A stretch of 64,000 bases of DNA, taken from contig NZ_KZ845673.1 in assembly GCF_003313465.1 (NCBI RefSeq), positions 40,486 to 104,485 of the forward strand. The letters are read 5' to 3'. Under the pieces are notes generated by a model. That model was given only the letters and a program-made list of their open reading frames with translations, ran no database searches and had not been told where the DNA came from. The position numbers were made by a program, and so were the translations under genes. The DNA is from Thermoflavimicrobium daqui (lineage in GTDB: Bacteria; Bacillota; Bacilli; Thermoactinomycetales; Thermoactinomycetaceae). Shown one piece after another: positions 55,892 to 63,502 of the stretch. Position 1 is the first letter of the stretch, and each line of letters begins with the position of its first letter.

Positions 55892-56833
55892 TCACGTATA
55901 ATGCTGCAGAAGCTCCTCAGCCAGTACGCAGATGCGGTTTACAATCTCCTGCGGCTCTAGTACCTTAGCGGCAGTACCTAATCGGTAGAAGTAATGGGAG
56001 ACGTATTCTATCTCGGTACGATCAATAGTTGTATCAATATAGCCCTGTTCTTCGTTTCTCATCACAATATTAGGCTCCAGCCAAGGCTGACTTCGGCATT
56101 GCCGAATCCCCTCCCTGGTTAATTCAACATATAGTCGTATAGGCGGTGCCGGTTCCTGCTCCGGATGGCGAATCAACCAATCATCAAGCGTCATCTCAGG
56201 ATCATAAGTCTGATTTAATCTGCTGAGGGCTTGGATTCGATCGGTTCTGAACAATCTTACTTCACGACGGGCAATATCGAAGCCGGGCATATACCAAAAG
56301 CCATTATAGGCATAGATGCCGATGGGAGCTACTTCCCTTAAGGATTTCCCCGACTTCGAAATATACTCGATATGCACGACTTGTTTTTCCACGGCCGCTT
56401 CAATGATTTCTTTAAGATAGGGTGAGGGGACACCTCTTTTTATGTTCCAAAAGGTTAATACTGAAGAGAGTTGATCCACCTTCCTCTTCGTATCAGTAGG
56501 AAGGGAAGAATATATTTTGTCGGAAACCAACTTGATATCAATGTCGAAAGGGAGGGAATGGTAGTATTTCAACGACTCAAATGCGAAGAAAATGGAGAAC
56601 GCTTCGCTCTCGCTGAAGAGAATGGGTGGCAATACCCGATTGTCCAATACTCGGTAGCCGCCGTTACGACCGGGTTCTGTATAGAGCGGGACACCCATCT
56701 CGCCTAGTTCTGAAAGGTATCGATGGACTGTCCGCAAGGAGATATTGAATTCATAGGCCACATCCCGAGCGGTAAATTGGCGTCTTGCATTAACATACAT
56801 GATGAGTTCGAATAGCAGTTTAGCCTTGGACAC
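55892..56833 (-). CDS. HTH-WYL regulator (YafY type), copy 2
   Basis: A 313-residue protein: HTH (FTARDVAYEFNISLRTVHRY, LSELGEMGVPLYTEPGRNGG), a WYL domain with PIGIYAYNGFWYMPGFDIAR and a C-terminal WCX region. GTG start with GAGGAG upstream. Divergent from the quinone reductase gene with a palindrome between them, so it most likely controls that gene. Paralogous in layout to the regulator at 31972. Confidence 0.88.
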   Translation of the reverse strand: MSKAKLLFELIMYVNARRQFTARDVAYEFNISLRTVHRYLSELGEMGVPLYTEPGRNGGYRVLDNRVLPPILFSESEAFSIFFAFESLKYYHSLPFDIDIKLVSDKIYSSLPTDTKRKVDQLSSVLTFWNIKRGVPSPYLKEIIEAAVEKQVVHIEYISKSGKSLREVAPIGIYAYNGFWYMPGFDIARREVRLFRTDRIQALSRLNQTYDPEMTLDDWLIRHPEQEPAPPIRLYVELTREGIRQCRSQPWLEPNIVMRNEEQGYIDTTIDRTEIEYVSHYFYRLGTAAKVLEPQEIVNRICVLAEELLQHYT

Positions 56834-56860
56834 AAAAATTCACTCCTCTTTCGATAAAAA

Positions 56861-56879
56861 CATGCCAACTATTGACATG
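56861..56879. promoter_or_regulatory. Palindromic operator in the divergent promoter
   Basis: CATGCCAACTATTGACATG is an inverted repeat (CATGYCAA-3-TTGRCATG) between the WYL regulator and the quinone reductase. Probable binding site of the WYL protein. Confidence 0.6.
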
Positions 56880-56935
56880 TTATTATGATAATTTAGTCTT
56901 TGCAAGAAGAAACTTGTTTATTGGAGGAGGAAACT

Positions 56936-57910
56936 ATGAATAAACATCCAAGTACAATGAGGGCTGCAGTGCTTCATAGGTTTGGCGGTCCAGAAGAACT
57001 GATACATCGGGAGATTAATGTGCCTGAGATCGGACCCGAAGATGTATTGATTAGAGTTGCCTATGCCGGTGTTGGAGAGTGGGATGCATTCGAACGACAA
57101 GGCGGATATGCAGAAATGCTAAACATGAATCCGGAATTCCCTTATATTCTCGGTTCTGAAGGTTCAGGAATCGTAATTGCACAGGGGGAGAAGGTGTCTA
57201 ATGTTGACTTGGGAGATCAGGTCTATGCACCAGCTTTTCTGAATCCTAATGGCGGCTTCTATGCGGAATATGCGGCCATCAATGCCAAGTATGTGTCCCG
57301 AATTCCGGATGGATTAACCATGCAGGAGGCAGCGGTTATTTCTGGAGTCGGAATTACTGCATTGCGCGGGCTGGAGGATGTACTGCAACTTCAACAAGGG
57401 GAGTCTATTCTGATCTTCGGCGCCAGCGGCGGGGTTGGACATATTGCCGTGCAGTTGGCGAAGGCTTTGGGAGCCCGTGTATTCGCGATTGCTTCGGGTG
57501 AAGACGGAGTTGCCATAATGAAGAAGCTTGGCTGCGATGCTGTTGTAAACGGCAAAGATGGGGATATCTCTTCGATGGCAAGGAAATTTGCACCGTTTGG
57601 ATTCGAGGCAGCTATTTTTACCGCAGGGGGAGAGGCGGCTAATGCTGCTGTCAACTGTCTCCGTAAAGGCGGACGACTCGTATACCCTCACGGGATACAC
57701 CCTGAACTACGGATACCCGCAGGAATCAGAGCTACAGGATATAACGGCGAACCCGAACCCGAGATTATTGCCCGACTTCAACGTTATATCTTACGATATA
57801 GGTTAACCGTTCATATCAGTCATATTTTTGCTCTGAAGGACGCCAATAAGGCTCATGTAGCCCTCCATAATCATTATTCGGGGAAAATTTGTCTAAAAGT
57901 GAATCCCTAA
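56936..57910 (+). CDS. Zinc-free MDR quinone reductase-like protein
   Basis: A 324-residue medium-chain dehydrogenase/reductase: MRAAVLHRFGGPEELIHREI, PYILGSEGSGIVIAQGEKVS, GESILIFGASGGVGHIAVQL (NADPH fold) and IISKNAVI-like strand order. Zinc ligands of alcohol dehydrogenases are missing, fitting NADPH:quinone or enone reductases. Start at ATG 56936, 5 bases after GGAGGAGG. Divergent from the WYL regulator that probably represses it; may act in electrophile or quinone stress. Confidence 0.88.
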   Translation: MNKHPSTMRAAVLHRFGGPEELIHREINVPEIGPEDVLIRVAYAGVGEWDAFERQGGYAEMLNMNPEFPYILGSEGSGIVIAQGEKVSNVDLGDQVYAPAFLNPNGGFYAEYAAINAKYVSRIPDGLTMQEAAVISGVGITALRGLEDVLQLQQGESILIFGASGGVGHIAVQLAKALGARVFAIASGEDGVAIMKKLGCDAVVNGKDGDISSMARKFAPFGFEAAIFTAGGEAANAAVNCLRKGGRLVYPHGIHPELRIPAGIRATGYNGEPEPEIIARLQRYILRYRLTVHISHIFALKDANKAHVALHNHYSGKICLKVNP

Positions 57911-58474
57911 CGTCATGCATAGCATGGAGAAAACAGGTCTATTACAACTGTATTAAGTATTTTTTATTTTTGTATTAGCTCATATGAATGCCGATATGGA
58001 AGAAAAATACAAAAATTAATTAATAATAAAAAGGTTGTTCTGGAGATGGATCAGCCTTTTTATTTGGTCAATCACTTGGAAGTTGTTTAATTCCCCTAGG
58101 GCTGCATCCGTTATTCCTGCGCGACGGTGTAACTGTTGCGTTTCCTTCATCTAAAAAAGTTTCGGAATCAGCTGTAATGCCAAAATAAATCTCTTCATCG
58201 GGTTGCAGATGGAATGTGAATCTACTATTAACATTTTGTCAAAAGTGTAATTATCATTGTTCATAATATATTCTATCATTACCATTGTGGATTGTTAGGG
58301 TCACTTAGTCAATGTGGTGTCACCTCGTAGTTGTTGTGTATCTTCCTTCGAGTCTATCCTGAATAACCAGAATTGCTACTTTTTTTACTGCATTAAGTTT
58401 GTTACATAAACCACTTTGCATTTATTGATAATAGAGATCAGATTTTTTCTTTTCCACTGCTTCACGCAAAGAAA
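57911..58474. other. Non-coding stretch with decayed fragments
   Basis: A hairpin AAAAAGG/CCTTTTTAT near 58029-58063 probably ends the reductase transcript. On the minus strand about 58085-58190 contains RRAGITDAALGEL after a frame change from EGNATVT, resembling a TetR HTH scrap like that at 12.9 kb. No intact gene. Confidence 0.4.
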
Positions 58475-58825
58475 TCATATTGGATACTTGGCGTTTAGCT
58501 TTCTGGTTAATCTGCCCAATTTTACGATTAATTTGAATTTGAGCAGTTTTAAACAATAAAGGGGAGGTTTTAAGAAAGATATTCTTAATTTGAGATTTAG
58601 ATATTGCAAGCTATACCCAAAGCCTACAATGTTTAGGGCGTATGCTTCTATGCATTGTGCTAAGATCGTCGATTGCTCTTTCATTTGCCGAAGCTCACGA
58701 ATTGAATATGGTGGCTCGATGATATCGGTTATTCCCTCATTGCTCTGAACTGTTGACGTGGTAGCCTTGCTGATGGGTAACCTTATACTGCTTCCCTTTA
58801 TCACCTTGACTCGCGCATTACCCAC
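58475..58825 (-). pseudogene. Phage portal protein, N-terminal fragment
   Basis: From a GTG with AAAGGAGGTG upstream: GNARVKVIKGSSIRLPISK, IIEPPYSIRELRQMKEQSTI, LAQCIEAYALNIVGFGYSLQ, then a frame of unrelated basic residues. The EPP(Y)..R.L..M...ST.L.QC..AY..NI.GFGY block is the start of Siphophage-type portal proteins. About 80 natural residues remain. Matches the terminase fragment upstream. Confidence 0.65.
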
Positions 58826-58847
58826 TGTATCACCTCCTTTATGCATA

Positions 58848-58873
58848 AAAAAAGAAGCTGTAAAACAGCCTCT
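58848..58873 (-). terminator. Terminator of the small coiled-coil gene
   Basis: Minus-strand GAGGCTGTTTTACAGCTTC followed by TTTTTTT. Confidence 0.7.
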
Positions 58874-59048
58874 AATCATTATTTTTTTTCGATTTCAGTT
58901 CTTCCTCGAACCTTCTTTCTAACTCATCCATTTCTTTTTCCATTTCATCCATTTCTTTTTTGCGTCTTTCAAGGTCTTCTAAGTCTTTTTTCTTTTGTTC
59001 CTCAAATTTTTTGAATTCATCTCTAAGCTTTTTAATTCTCTTCCACAT
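58872..59048 (-). CDS. 58-residue coiled-coil protein
   Basis: MWKRIKKLRDEFKKFEEQKK then an uninterrupted Glu/Lys heptad coil to the end. GAGGAGG lies 7 bases before the ATG. It sits between two phage gene fragments, with a membrane-anchored coiled-coil gene and a repressor gene as neighbours. No family recognised. Confidence 0.6.
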   Translation of the reverse strand: MWKRIKKLRDEFKKFEEQKKKDLEDLERRKKEMDEMEKEMDELERRFEEELKSKKNND

Positions 59049-59185
59049 CTTGAAACCTCCTCTAATTAAATAACAGGGAGTTGGAGAAGATATAAAATGT
59101 GTAATCGACTTATATTTGTGATATAATTTTTTTTGAGAAGAAACGAAAATAGAGGGGAGGGAATTCTCCCCTTAGGCTTGTCGGC

Positions 59186-59461
59186 TTACTTTCGTTTCTT
59201 CTTTTTCTTTTTTTCTCTTTTTTCCTTTAATTCTTCTTCTAGTTTTCTTTCTTGTAATGTTTGGTTTCTTTCTTCTACTTCTTGTTTTCTTTTTGCAATT
59301 TCTAGGTTTTCTTTATCCATTCTTTGCTGATGTTCTTGTTGATTTTTTGCTAGTTTGTATTCCAGAACCTTCATAACTAGTTGTCCAACTGCGACGATTG
59401 CTAGAAGTACTGTTCCAATCATTACTGCTTCGGTTAGATACGGTATATATAATCCTTTCAT
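59186..59461 (-). CDS. Membrane-anchored coiled-coil protein
   Basis: A 91-residue protein: one N-terminal membrane helix (VMIGTVLLAIVAVGQLVMKV) and a long charged coil ending in a run of Lys/Arg. GGGAGAGG lies 5 bases before the ATG. Divergent from the XRE gene, with a perfect 20-base palindrome between them. A plus-strand TATAAT near 59122 could transcribe its antisense strand, similar to the 20493 locus. Possibly a small toxin-like or superinfection-exclusion protein; inference only. Confidence 0.6.
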   Translation of the reverse strand: MKGLYIPYLTEAVMIGTVLLAIVAVGQLVMKVLEYKLAKNQQEHQQRMDKENLEIAKRKQEVEERNQTLQERKLEEELKEKREKKKKKKRK

Positions 59462-59500
59462 TTTATCCTCTCCCTCTTTCCCCTCCCCTCAATTATTATT

Positions 59501-59543
59501 ATACAAGTTATAACTTGTATTTGCAAGTGTTTTTTTGTATAAT
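59501..59543 (+). promoter_or_regulatory. Palindromic operator and repressor promoter
   Basis: ATACAAGTTATAACTTGTAT (59501-59520) is a perfect 20-base palindrome, followed by a half-site TTTGCAAGTG. TTGTAT (59515-59520), 17-base spacer and TATAAT (59538-59543) form the plus-strand promoter of the XRE gene. Classic layout of a phage-type repressor switch. Confidence 0.8.
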
Positions 59544-59578
59544 ATGAAAAGAAATTCAATTCAAAAGGGGAGAAATAC

Positions 59579-59788
59579 ATGCTAAAACCACGCATTAAAG
59601 AAATTATGAAGAAAAAGGGAATCAAGCAAGACCAATTAGCTGAAATGCTAGGGATTAAACAACAAATGATTTCATCATATGTCAGAGGGGTAAATATTCC
59701 ATCGCTAGAGCGTGCCCATCAGATAGCGCATTACCTTGGCTGTAAAGTTGATGAATTGCATGAATATATACCAGATGAAGAAGGCTAA
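59579..59788 (+). CDS. Cro/CI-type XRE repressor
   Basis: A 69-residue single-domain HTH protein: PRIKEIMKKKGIKQDQLAEM, LGIKQQMISSYVRGVNIPSL, AHYLGCKVDELHEYIPDEEG. GGGGAG precedes the ATG. It is divergent from the membrane coiled-coil gene and probably binds the palindrome between them. With the phage fragments around, it looks like a leftover or captured lysogeny switch. Confidence 0.85.
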   Translation: MLKPRIKEIMKKKGIKQDQLAEMLGIKQQMISSYVRGVNIPSLERAHQIAHYLGCKVDELHEYIPDEEG

Positions 59789-59805
59789 ACTAGCCTTCTT
59801 TTTTG
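59776..59805. terminator. Terminator of the XRE gene
   Basis: AGAAGGCT/AGCCTTCT stem followed by TTTTTTG. Confidence 0.85.
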
Positions 59806-60060
59806 TTAAAACAATAACTGACGTTTCTCTCTCCGCTTCTTTGGCTTTGGCTTTCTTATTATCTCTATGGCATAGCGCAAAGCGTCCATTAAATGGTTAT
59901 AGTCATCAATTGGTTTATTCACCAGCTTCCCATCTTTCGTATCCCAAACATAATTGCTTAGCTCTATCATTGTATTTGTACATTTCGGATGGACATAAAT
60001 TTTGAACTGTTGAATAAACTGTATGCCACTTAGTACGCTATTCTTTCCTTTTCCGAGATC
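59806..60060 (-). pseudogene. Phage terminase large subunit, C-terminal fragment
   Basis: The minus frame reads SVLSGIQFIQQFKIYVHPKC, TNTMIELSNYVWDTKDG and PIDDYNHLMDALRYAIEIIR: the C-terminal nuclease end of a TerL protein (H-P-C-n...D-H-x-x-D-A-x-R-Y). The ATPase part is missing. With the portal fragment it defines a decayed prophage in the normal order terminase to portal, split by the 58.87-59.80 kb module. Confidence 0.7.
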
Positions 60061-60095
60061 CTATAGGCAAAGTAGGATCTTGGCTATTTTCATGC

Positions 60096-60122
60096 ACAAA
60101 AAAAGCCCTGTTTCCAGGACTG
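60096..60122 (-). terminator. Terminator of copy B operon
   Basis: Minus-strand AGTCCTG-GAAA-CAGGGCT followed by TTTTTTT and GTGCATG. The same terminator type, with GTGCATG after the T-run, ends copy D (62527-62560). Confidence 0.75.
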
Positions 60123-60126
60123 GACA

Positions 60127-60690
60127 TCATATATTAACTAATATAGTCTGTTTTATTTTATTCTTTATTAATCCAAGAACATCATCTAACTTCTCAAAGC
60201 AGTTATACTCTATTGGAAACTCTTTTCCTTTATACCCAATATGTAAAATATTCTCCTCACTAGGATATGGATATGTATCCCATAACCATCTAACACAATC
60301 ATGTACATTATCAATATGACAACCGCAATCGATACCAGCAAAAGACATACCTATTTTATATATTCTTCTTTCATACAAATTATGACGAAAATAAAGGTAA
60401 TCTTTTACAGCTTGTGGAGGAAAGCCTAATGTGAGTCCTATTAGTTCATGATACTCATCCGAATCTCTTTCAGCTATTTTTTCTAGTTGATCCGAAAATC
60501 TTTGTCTCTGATCCTCTGATTGGAAATAGAAATACTTGTCCCTTTTGGGACATCTCTCTATAAAAACTGGATATATACCTATGTACTTAGAATCAAGTGT
60601 ATATAAAGCAGGTTTAAATCCGGCTAGAAATGCTTCCTCATCACGTAAAAGTCCAGTTGGTATTTTAGGATATACTATTAATTTCTCCAA
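60127..60690 (-). CDS. Unrecognised family 'GxKPA', copy B
   Basis: A 187-residue paralogue of the proteins at 26894, 61408 and 62575. It shows FLAGFKPALYTL, YFYFQSEDQRQRFSDQLEKI, ELIGLTLGFPPQAVKDYLYF and CVRWLWDTYPYP. I choose a TTG start at 60690, 6 bases after AGGAGGG; the ATG further upstream would add an unlikely hydrophobic stretch. No catalytic motif is obvious. It follows the copy B zinc-ribbon gene by 91 bases. Confidence 0.75.
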   Translation of the reverse strand: MEKLIVYPKIPTGLLRDEEAFLAGFKPALYTLDSKYIGIYPVFIERCPKRDKYFYFQSEDQRQRFSDQLEKIAERDSDEYHELIGLTLGFPPQAVKDYLYFRHNLYERRIYKIGMSFAGIDCGCHIDNVHDCVRWLWDTYPYPSEENILHIGYKGKEFPIEYNCFEKLDDVLGLIKNKIKQTILVNI

Positions 60691-60781
60691 TATATTCCCT
60701 CCTACTAAAAAATACCCTATTAGGAGCAATCCACTAATAGGGTATTCGATAAAAACCAAGACAAATCCTCTTTTACCAAAA

Positions 60782-60943
60782 TTACTTGTCTAACTCGTAA
60801 TCGGCTACCTCATGCTCGCAGATACCACATTCCCATGCATTACCATTCCAAATGTAGGAAGTAACTTCATCACAGTTAGGACAACGACGAGGTAAATACT
60901 TTTCATCATACTTACTAGCTTTTCCACCCCATGCAGCAGACAT
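60782..60943 (-). CDS. Small zinc-ribbon protein, copy B
   Basis: A 53-residue protein MSAAWGGKASKYDEKYLPRR followed by CPNCDEVTSYIWNGNAWEC and GICEHEV, a CxxC...CxxC ribbon. GGGGG lies 9 bases before ATG 60943. First gene of the copy B pair. The WNGNAWEC loop matches WNGYAWEC in copy D. Confidence 0.75.
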   Translation of the reverse strand: MSAAWGGKASKYDEKYLPRRCPNCDEVTSYIWNGNAWECGICEHEVADYELDK

Positions 60944-61158
60944 GCTATCAAACCCCCATAGTATTAGTACACCAGAGTAGCCTAGTAGCAATGGCAACTG
61001 CTAGAACTGAAGGAAATCTAGTATGGTATTATTAAAATTCATCTTGGTGCCTACTTAAATTATACCTTAAAACGTCGTTACATATAAACATATATTATGA
61101 CGTTGAATAACATATTTTTATGTTGGACAATTAAAAGAAAAGAAAGTGTGGCAAAACC

Positions 61159-61347
61159 ATGTCAGAATATAAACTACGTAATAGAAAGCGCTTTTCCACT
61201 AATATTAAAAAAGAGCTATTTGAAGAAATTCAAAATTTATCACAGTTAACTGGTATTCCTAAATCCAAGCTAACAGATGAAGCTTTCGAAGATCTCCTAA
61301 AGAAGTATCAAGGATTTAGAGAATGGAAAGAAGATAGGAATAAGTAG
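61159..61347 (+). CDS. Ribbon-helix-helix regulator 1
   Basis: A 62-residue Arc/CopG-like protein: RKRFSTNIKKELFEEIQNLS, QLTGIPKSKLTDEAFEDLLK. GAAAGTG lies upstream of the ATG. It is divergent from the copy B operon, with a 215-base gap, and may regulate it or be a lone antitoxin-type protein. Followed by a strong terminator. Confidence 0.75.
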   Translation: MSEYKLRNRKRFSTNIKKELFEEIQNLSQLTGIPKSKLTDEAFEDLLKKYQGFREWKEDRNK

Positions 61348-61353
61348 AGATTA

Positions 61354-61402
61354 ATGAAAAAGCCGAGTCATCCTAAATAAACTGGATGATCGGCTTTTTC
61401 TA
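61354..61402. terminator. Bidirectional terminator
   Basis: AAAAAGCCGA-TCATCC/GGATGA-TCGGCTTTTT hairpin between the RHH gene and copy C. Confidence 0.8.
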
Positions 61403-61407
61403 TATCC

Positions 61408-61932
61408 TTAAACTGCAACCTTAGCTAATCGTTTTAATTGATGAAGTCTATCAAAATCACAATAATCTACTTTGTAAAAAGAACTATCTATACGGATCTG
61501 CAACTGCTCATGACTTGGATAGTGTTCCCAAAGCCATTGACAGTTCTCATCAAGATCTAAAACATCACTAGAGCAATTAACCCCCATATAGTATAAACCA
61601 ACACTTCGTTGACTAAGTTGGGAGTTCACTTCCTTATGTATGTAAAAATCTACAGCCTTAGGCGGATAGCCTAACGTACGACCAAGTAGCCGATGAAATT
61701 CAAGAGATCCTTTAGTGATATCACTTAATTGGTTCTCAAATGACTCTTTTAATTCTTCGTTATCAAAGAAAAGATAGGTCTCACCTTCATCATTCAACGC
61801 AATATTATCACCATTAATGAAAGGATATTTTAATAACAAATCAGGAAGGACTTTACTAAACAATGGACAAAGTGAGTTCTCATAGATAGCTGGTTTATGT
61901 CCCTTTATAAATGATTCAAAACTGGGCATCAT
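61408..61932 (-). CDS. Unrecognised family 'GxKPA', copy C
   Basis: A 174-residue paralogue with FIKGHKPAIYEN, YLFFDNEELKESFENQLSDI, LLGRTLGYPPKAVDFYIHKE and CQWLWEHYPSHEQL. I choose the second ATG pair (61932) with AAAGGTGG 8 bases upstream. The shared LG(F/Y)PP-AV motif is the best family signature. It lies 77 bases after its zinc-ribbon partner. Function unknown. Confidence 0.75.
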   Translation of the reverse strand: MMPSFESFIKGHKPAIYENSLCPLFSKVLPDLLLKYPFINGDNIALNDEGETYLFFDNEELKESFENQLSDITKGSLEFHRLLGRTLGYPPKAVDFYIHKEVNSQLSQRSVGLYYMGVNCSSDVLDLDENCQWLWEHYPSHEQLQIRIDSSFYKVDYCDFDRLHQLKRLAKVAV

Positions 61933-62008
61933 AATTTTAACCACCTTTCAGAGAAAAAAGGGATCTCAATAAGGCTTTAATATAACTTAAAAGAGACAAT
62001 CCAACAAG

Positions 62009-62131
62009 TTACCGTTTTCCACCATATTGAGGGTTATCACAAGCTGTGCAGATCACCTTACCACCATCTGCACGGATAAGGGTACCCTCTCTACCACAGT
62101 GACGGCATTTTCCATTAACCTTCTTGCCCAA
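62009..62131 (-). CDS. Small zinc-ribbon protein, copy C
   Basis: A 40-residue protein from a TTG with GGAGGTG 6-7 bases upstream: GKKVNGKCRHCGREGTLIR, then ICTACDNPQYGGKR. CxxC...CxxC ribbon, the shortest of the four. It precedes copy C of the 'GxKPA' gene. Too short for routine gene finders. Confidence 0.65.
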   Translation of the reverse strand: MGKKVNGKCRHCGREGTLIRADGGKVICTACDNPQYGGKR

Positions 62132-62297
62132 GATTTTCACCTCCTCCCTAATGGGATGAGGCTCTTTTAGGATTGAAAGCTACAGAGCCTTGCTGGTCAC
62201 CTCCTATTTATAAGTGTACCACTATTACACACCAATAGCAACAAGTTACACACTTATGAGTTGTTTTGGTACACTATCTAAAAAGGAGGGATTAAGT

Positions 62298-62447
62298 ATG
62301 GCTGTTGCCGATGAAAACACTCGAGTACAAGTCACCATGCCTAAAACACTTCGAAAAGAACTAGAGAAAGAAGCAAAACAAGAAAACCGTTCCCTCAGTA
62401 ACTATATAGTCAAAATTTTATTAGACCGAAATCAAAAACCTAAATAA
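62298..62447 (+). CDS. Ribbon-helix-helix regulator 2
   Basis: A 49-residue Arc-like protein: VQVTMPKTLRKELEKEAKQE, NRSLSNYIVKILLDRNQK. AAGGAGGG lies 7 bases before ATG 62298; the longer frame upstream is not coding. Divergent from copy C's zinc-ribbon gene. Typical of plasmid copy-control or antitoxin-type repressors. Confidence 0.85.
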   Translation: MAVADENTRVQVTMPKTLRKELEKEAKQENRSLSNYIVKILLDRNQKPK

Positions 62448-62480
62448 AATATGATTAACCGTAAATTTGATAATTATGAG

Positions 62481-62522
62481 TGAAAAGCCAAGTCCTTTAT
62501 CATAGGAGGATCTTGGCTTTTT
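62481..62522 (+). terminator. Terminator of RHH gene 2
   Basis: AAAAGCCAAG/CTTGGCTTTT stem with a long loop followed by T residues. Confidence 0.7.
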
Positions 62523-62526
62523 CCAT

Positions 62527-62560
62527 GCACAAAAAAAGCCTTGTTTTTCTAGGACTCATA
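62527..62560 (-). terminator. Terminator of copy D operon
   Basis: Minus-strand AGTCCT...AAGGCT followed by TTTTTTT and GTGCATG, like the terminator at 60096-60122. Confidence 0.65.
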
Positions 62561-62574
62561 AAGAGTTATGTATT

Positions 62575-63168
62575 CTACACTTCAGTATGTACCAAACCAT
62601 TTGATTTTAAATAAATCTTCGTTTCAACCTGATCAACCCATCTTTGGATCTCATGAATTTCACCATAGTTAATTTCGGTTTCTTCGTCGTCATAGTCCAG
62701 AATCAGAGATCTGTTACTGGGATACTTTGACCAAAGCCACTTAATACTTTCTAAGATATGCTCAACAAAACAAATAAACCTAAATCCAAAATATCTAACA
62801 TAACATCGTCTTTGTTCCATTGCTCTTTTTCTGTCATGATCTTTTTCACAAAGTATATCTATATATGAATCAACTGCCTTTGGTGGATATCCAAGGATGT
62901 GACCAAGGAGGCGTTCTGCTTCAACATCATTAATTGATGTAATACCAAGTTCCTCTACTTTCTTCAATACTTCTTGTTTCTGGTCTTCTGTTTGGAAAAA
63001 GATCCAATTTTTGAAGTATCTTTTTCTTCCATAGTCATATCTCATAGGTTCAAAATCAGTAATTGCAGGATATTTTAATAGCTCATCAAACCTATCATCT
63101 TGATCCCAGGTAAGCAAAGCGGGCTTAATTCCGAGCAAAAATAAATCTGTATCTTTTATTTCTGACAT
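62575..63168 (-). CDS. Unrecognised family 'GxKPA', copy D
   Basis: A 197-residue paralogue with LFLLGIKPALLTW, NWIFFQTEDQKQEVLKKVEE, RLLGHILGYPPKAVDSYIDI and SIKWLWSKYPSNRSL. ATG 63168 lies 8 bases after AAAGGAG. It is the last gene of a three-gene set with an arylamine N-acetyltransferase-like gene and a zinc-ribbon gene. No known fold recognised. Confidence 0.75.
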   Translation of the reverse strand: MSEIKDTDLFLLGIKPALLTWDQDDRFDELLKYPAITDFEPMRYDYGRKRYFKNWIFFQTEDQKQEVLKKVEELGITSINDVEAERLLGHILGYPPKAVDSYIDILCEKDHDRKRAMEQRRCYVRYFGFRFICFVEHILESIKWLWSKYPSNRSLILDYDDEETEINYGEIHEIQRWVDQVETKIYLKSNGLVHTEV

Positions 63169-63246
63169 ATAAATAACTCCTTTCCCTAAAAAAGAGAAAC
63201 CCAAATAGTTTCTCTAAATATTCTATATAATTTGTTTGATCCCTTT

Positions 63247-63501
63247 TTATTTTCTTTGAAGATGACCTTTGTTACACTCCCAAGCATACCCATTCCAGAA
63301 AAGTCGACTACTACCACACTCTTGACATGAATAAGGTTCGCGATATTTCGGAAGATAAGGACCATAATCATCCGCATCCCTTTTTTCCCCATCTGATCCC
63401 CATCCACCGCTTCCAGGGCGATCCCCTTTATCATCATCTTTTTTTCCGCCCATCATAGACAATCCACTTAAGTGTACTTGATCAAATTCATTTTTAAACA
63501 T
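63247..63501 (-). CDS. Zinc-ribbon protein, copy D
   Basis: An 84-residue protein: a Gly/Asp/Lys-rich, probably disordered middle (SMMGGKKDDDKGDRPGSGGW) and a C-terminal ribbon CQECGSSRLFWNGYAWEC then NKGH. The last ligand pair is C-x3-H rather than CxxC. GGAGGGG lies 5 bases before ATG 63501. The start overlaps the preceding N-acetyltransferase stop, so translation is coupled. Confidence 0.75.
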   Translation of the reverse strand: MFKNEFDQVHLSGLSMMGGKKDDDKGDRPGSGGWGSDGEKRDADDYGPYLPKYREPYSCQECGSSRLFWNGYAWECNKGHLQRK

Positions 63502-63502
63502 G

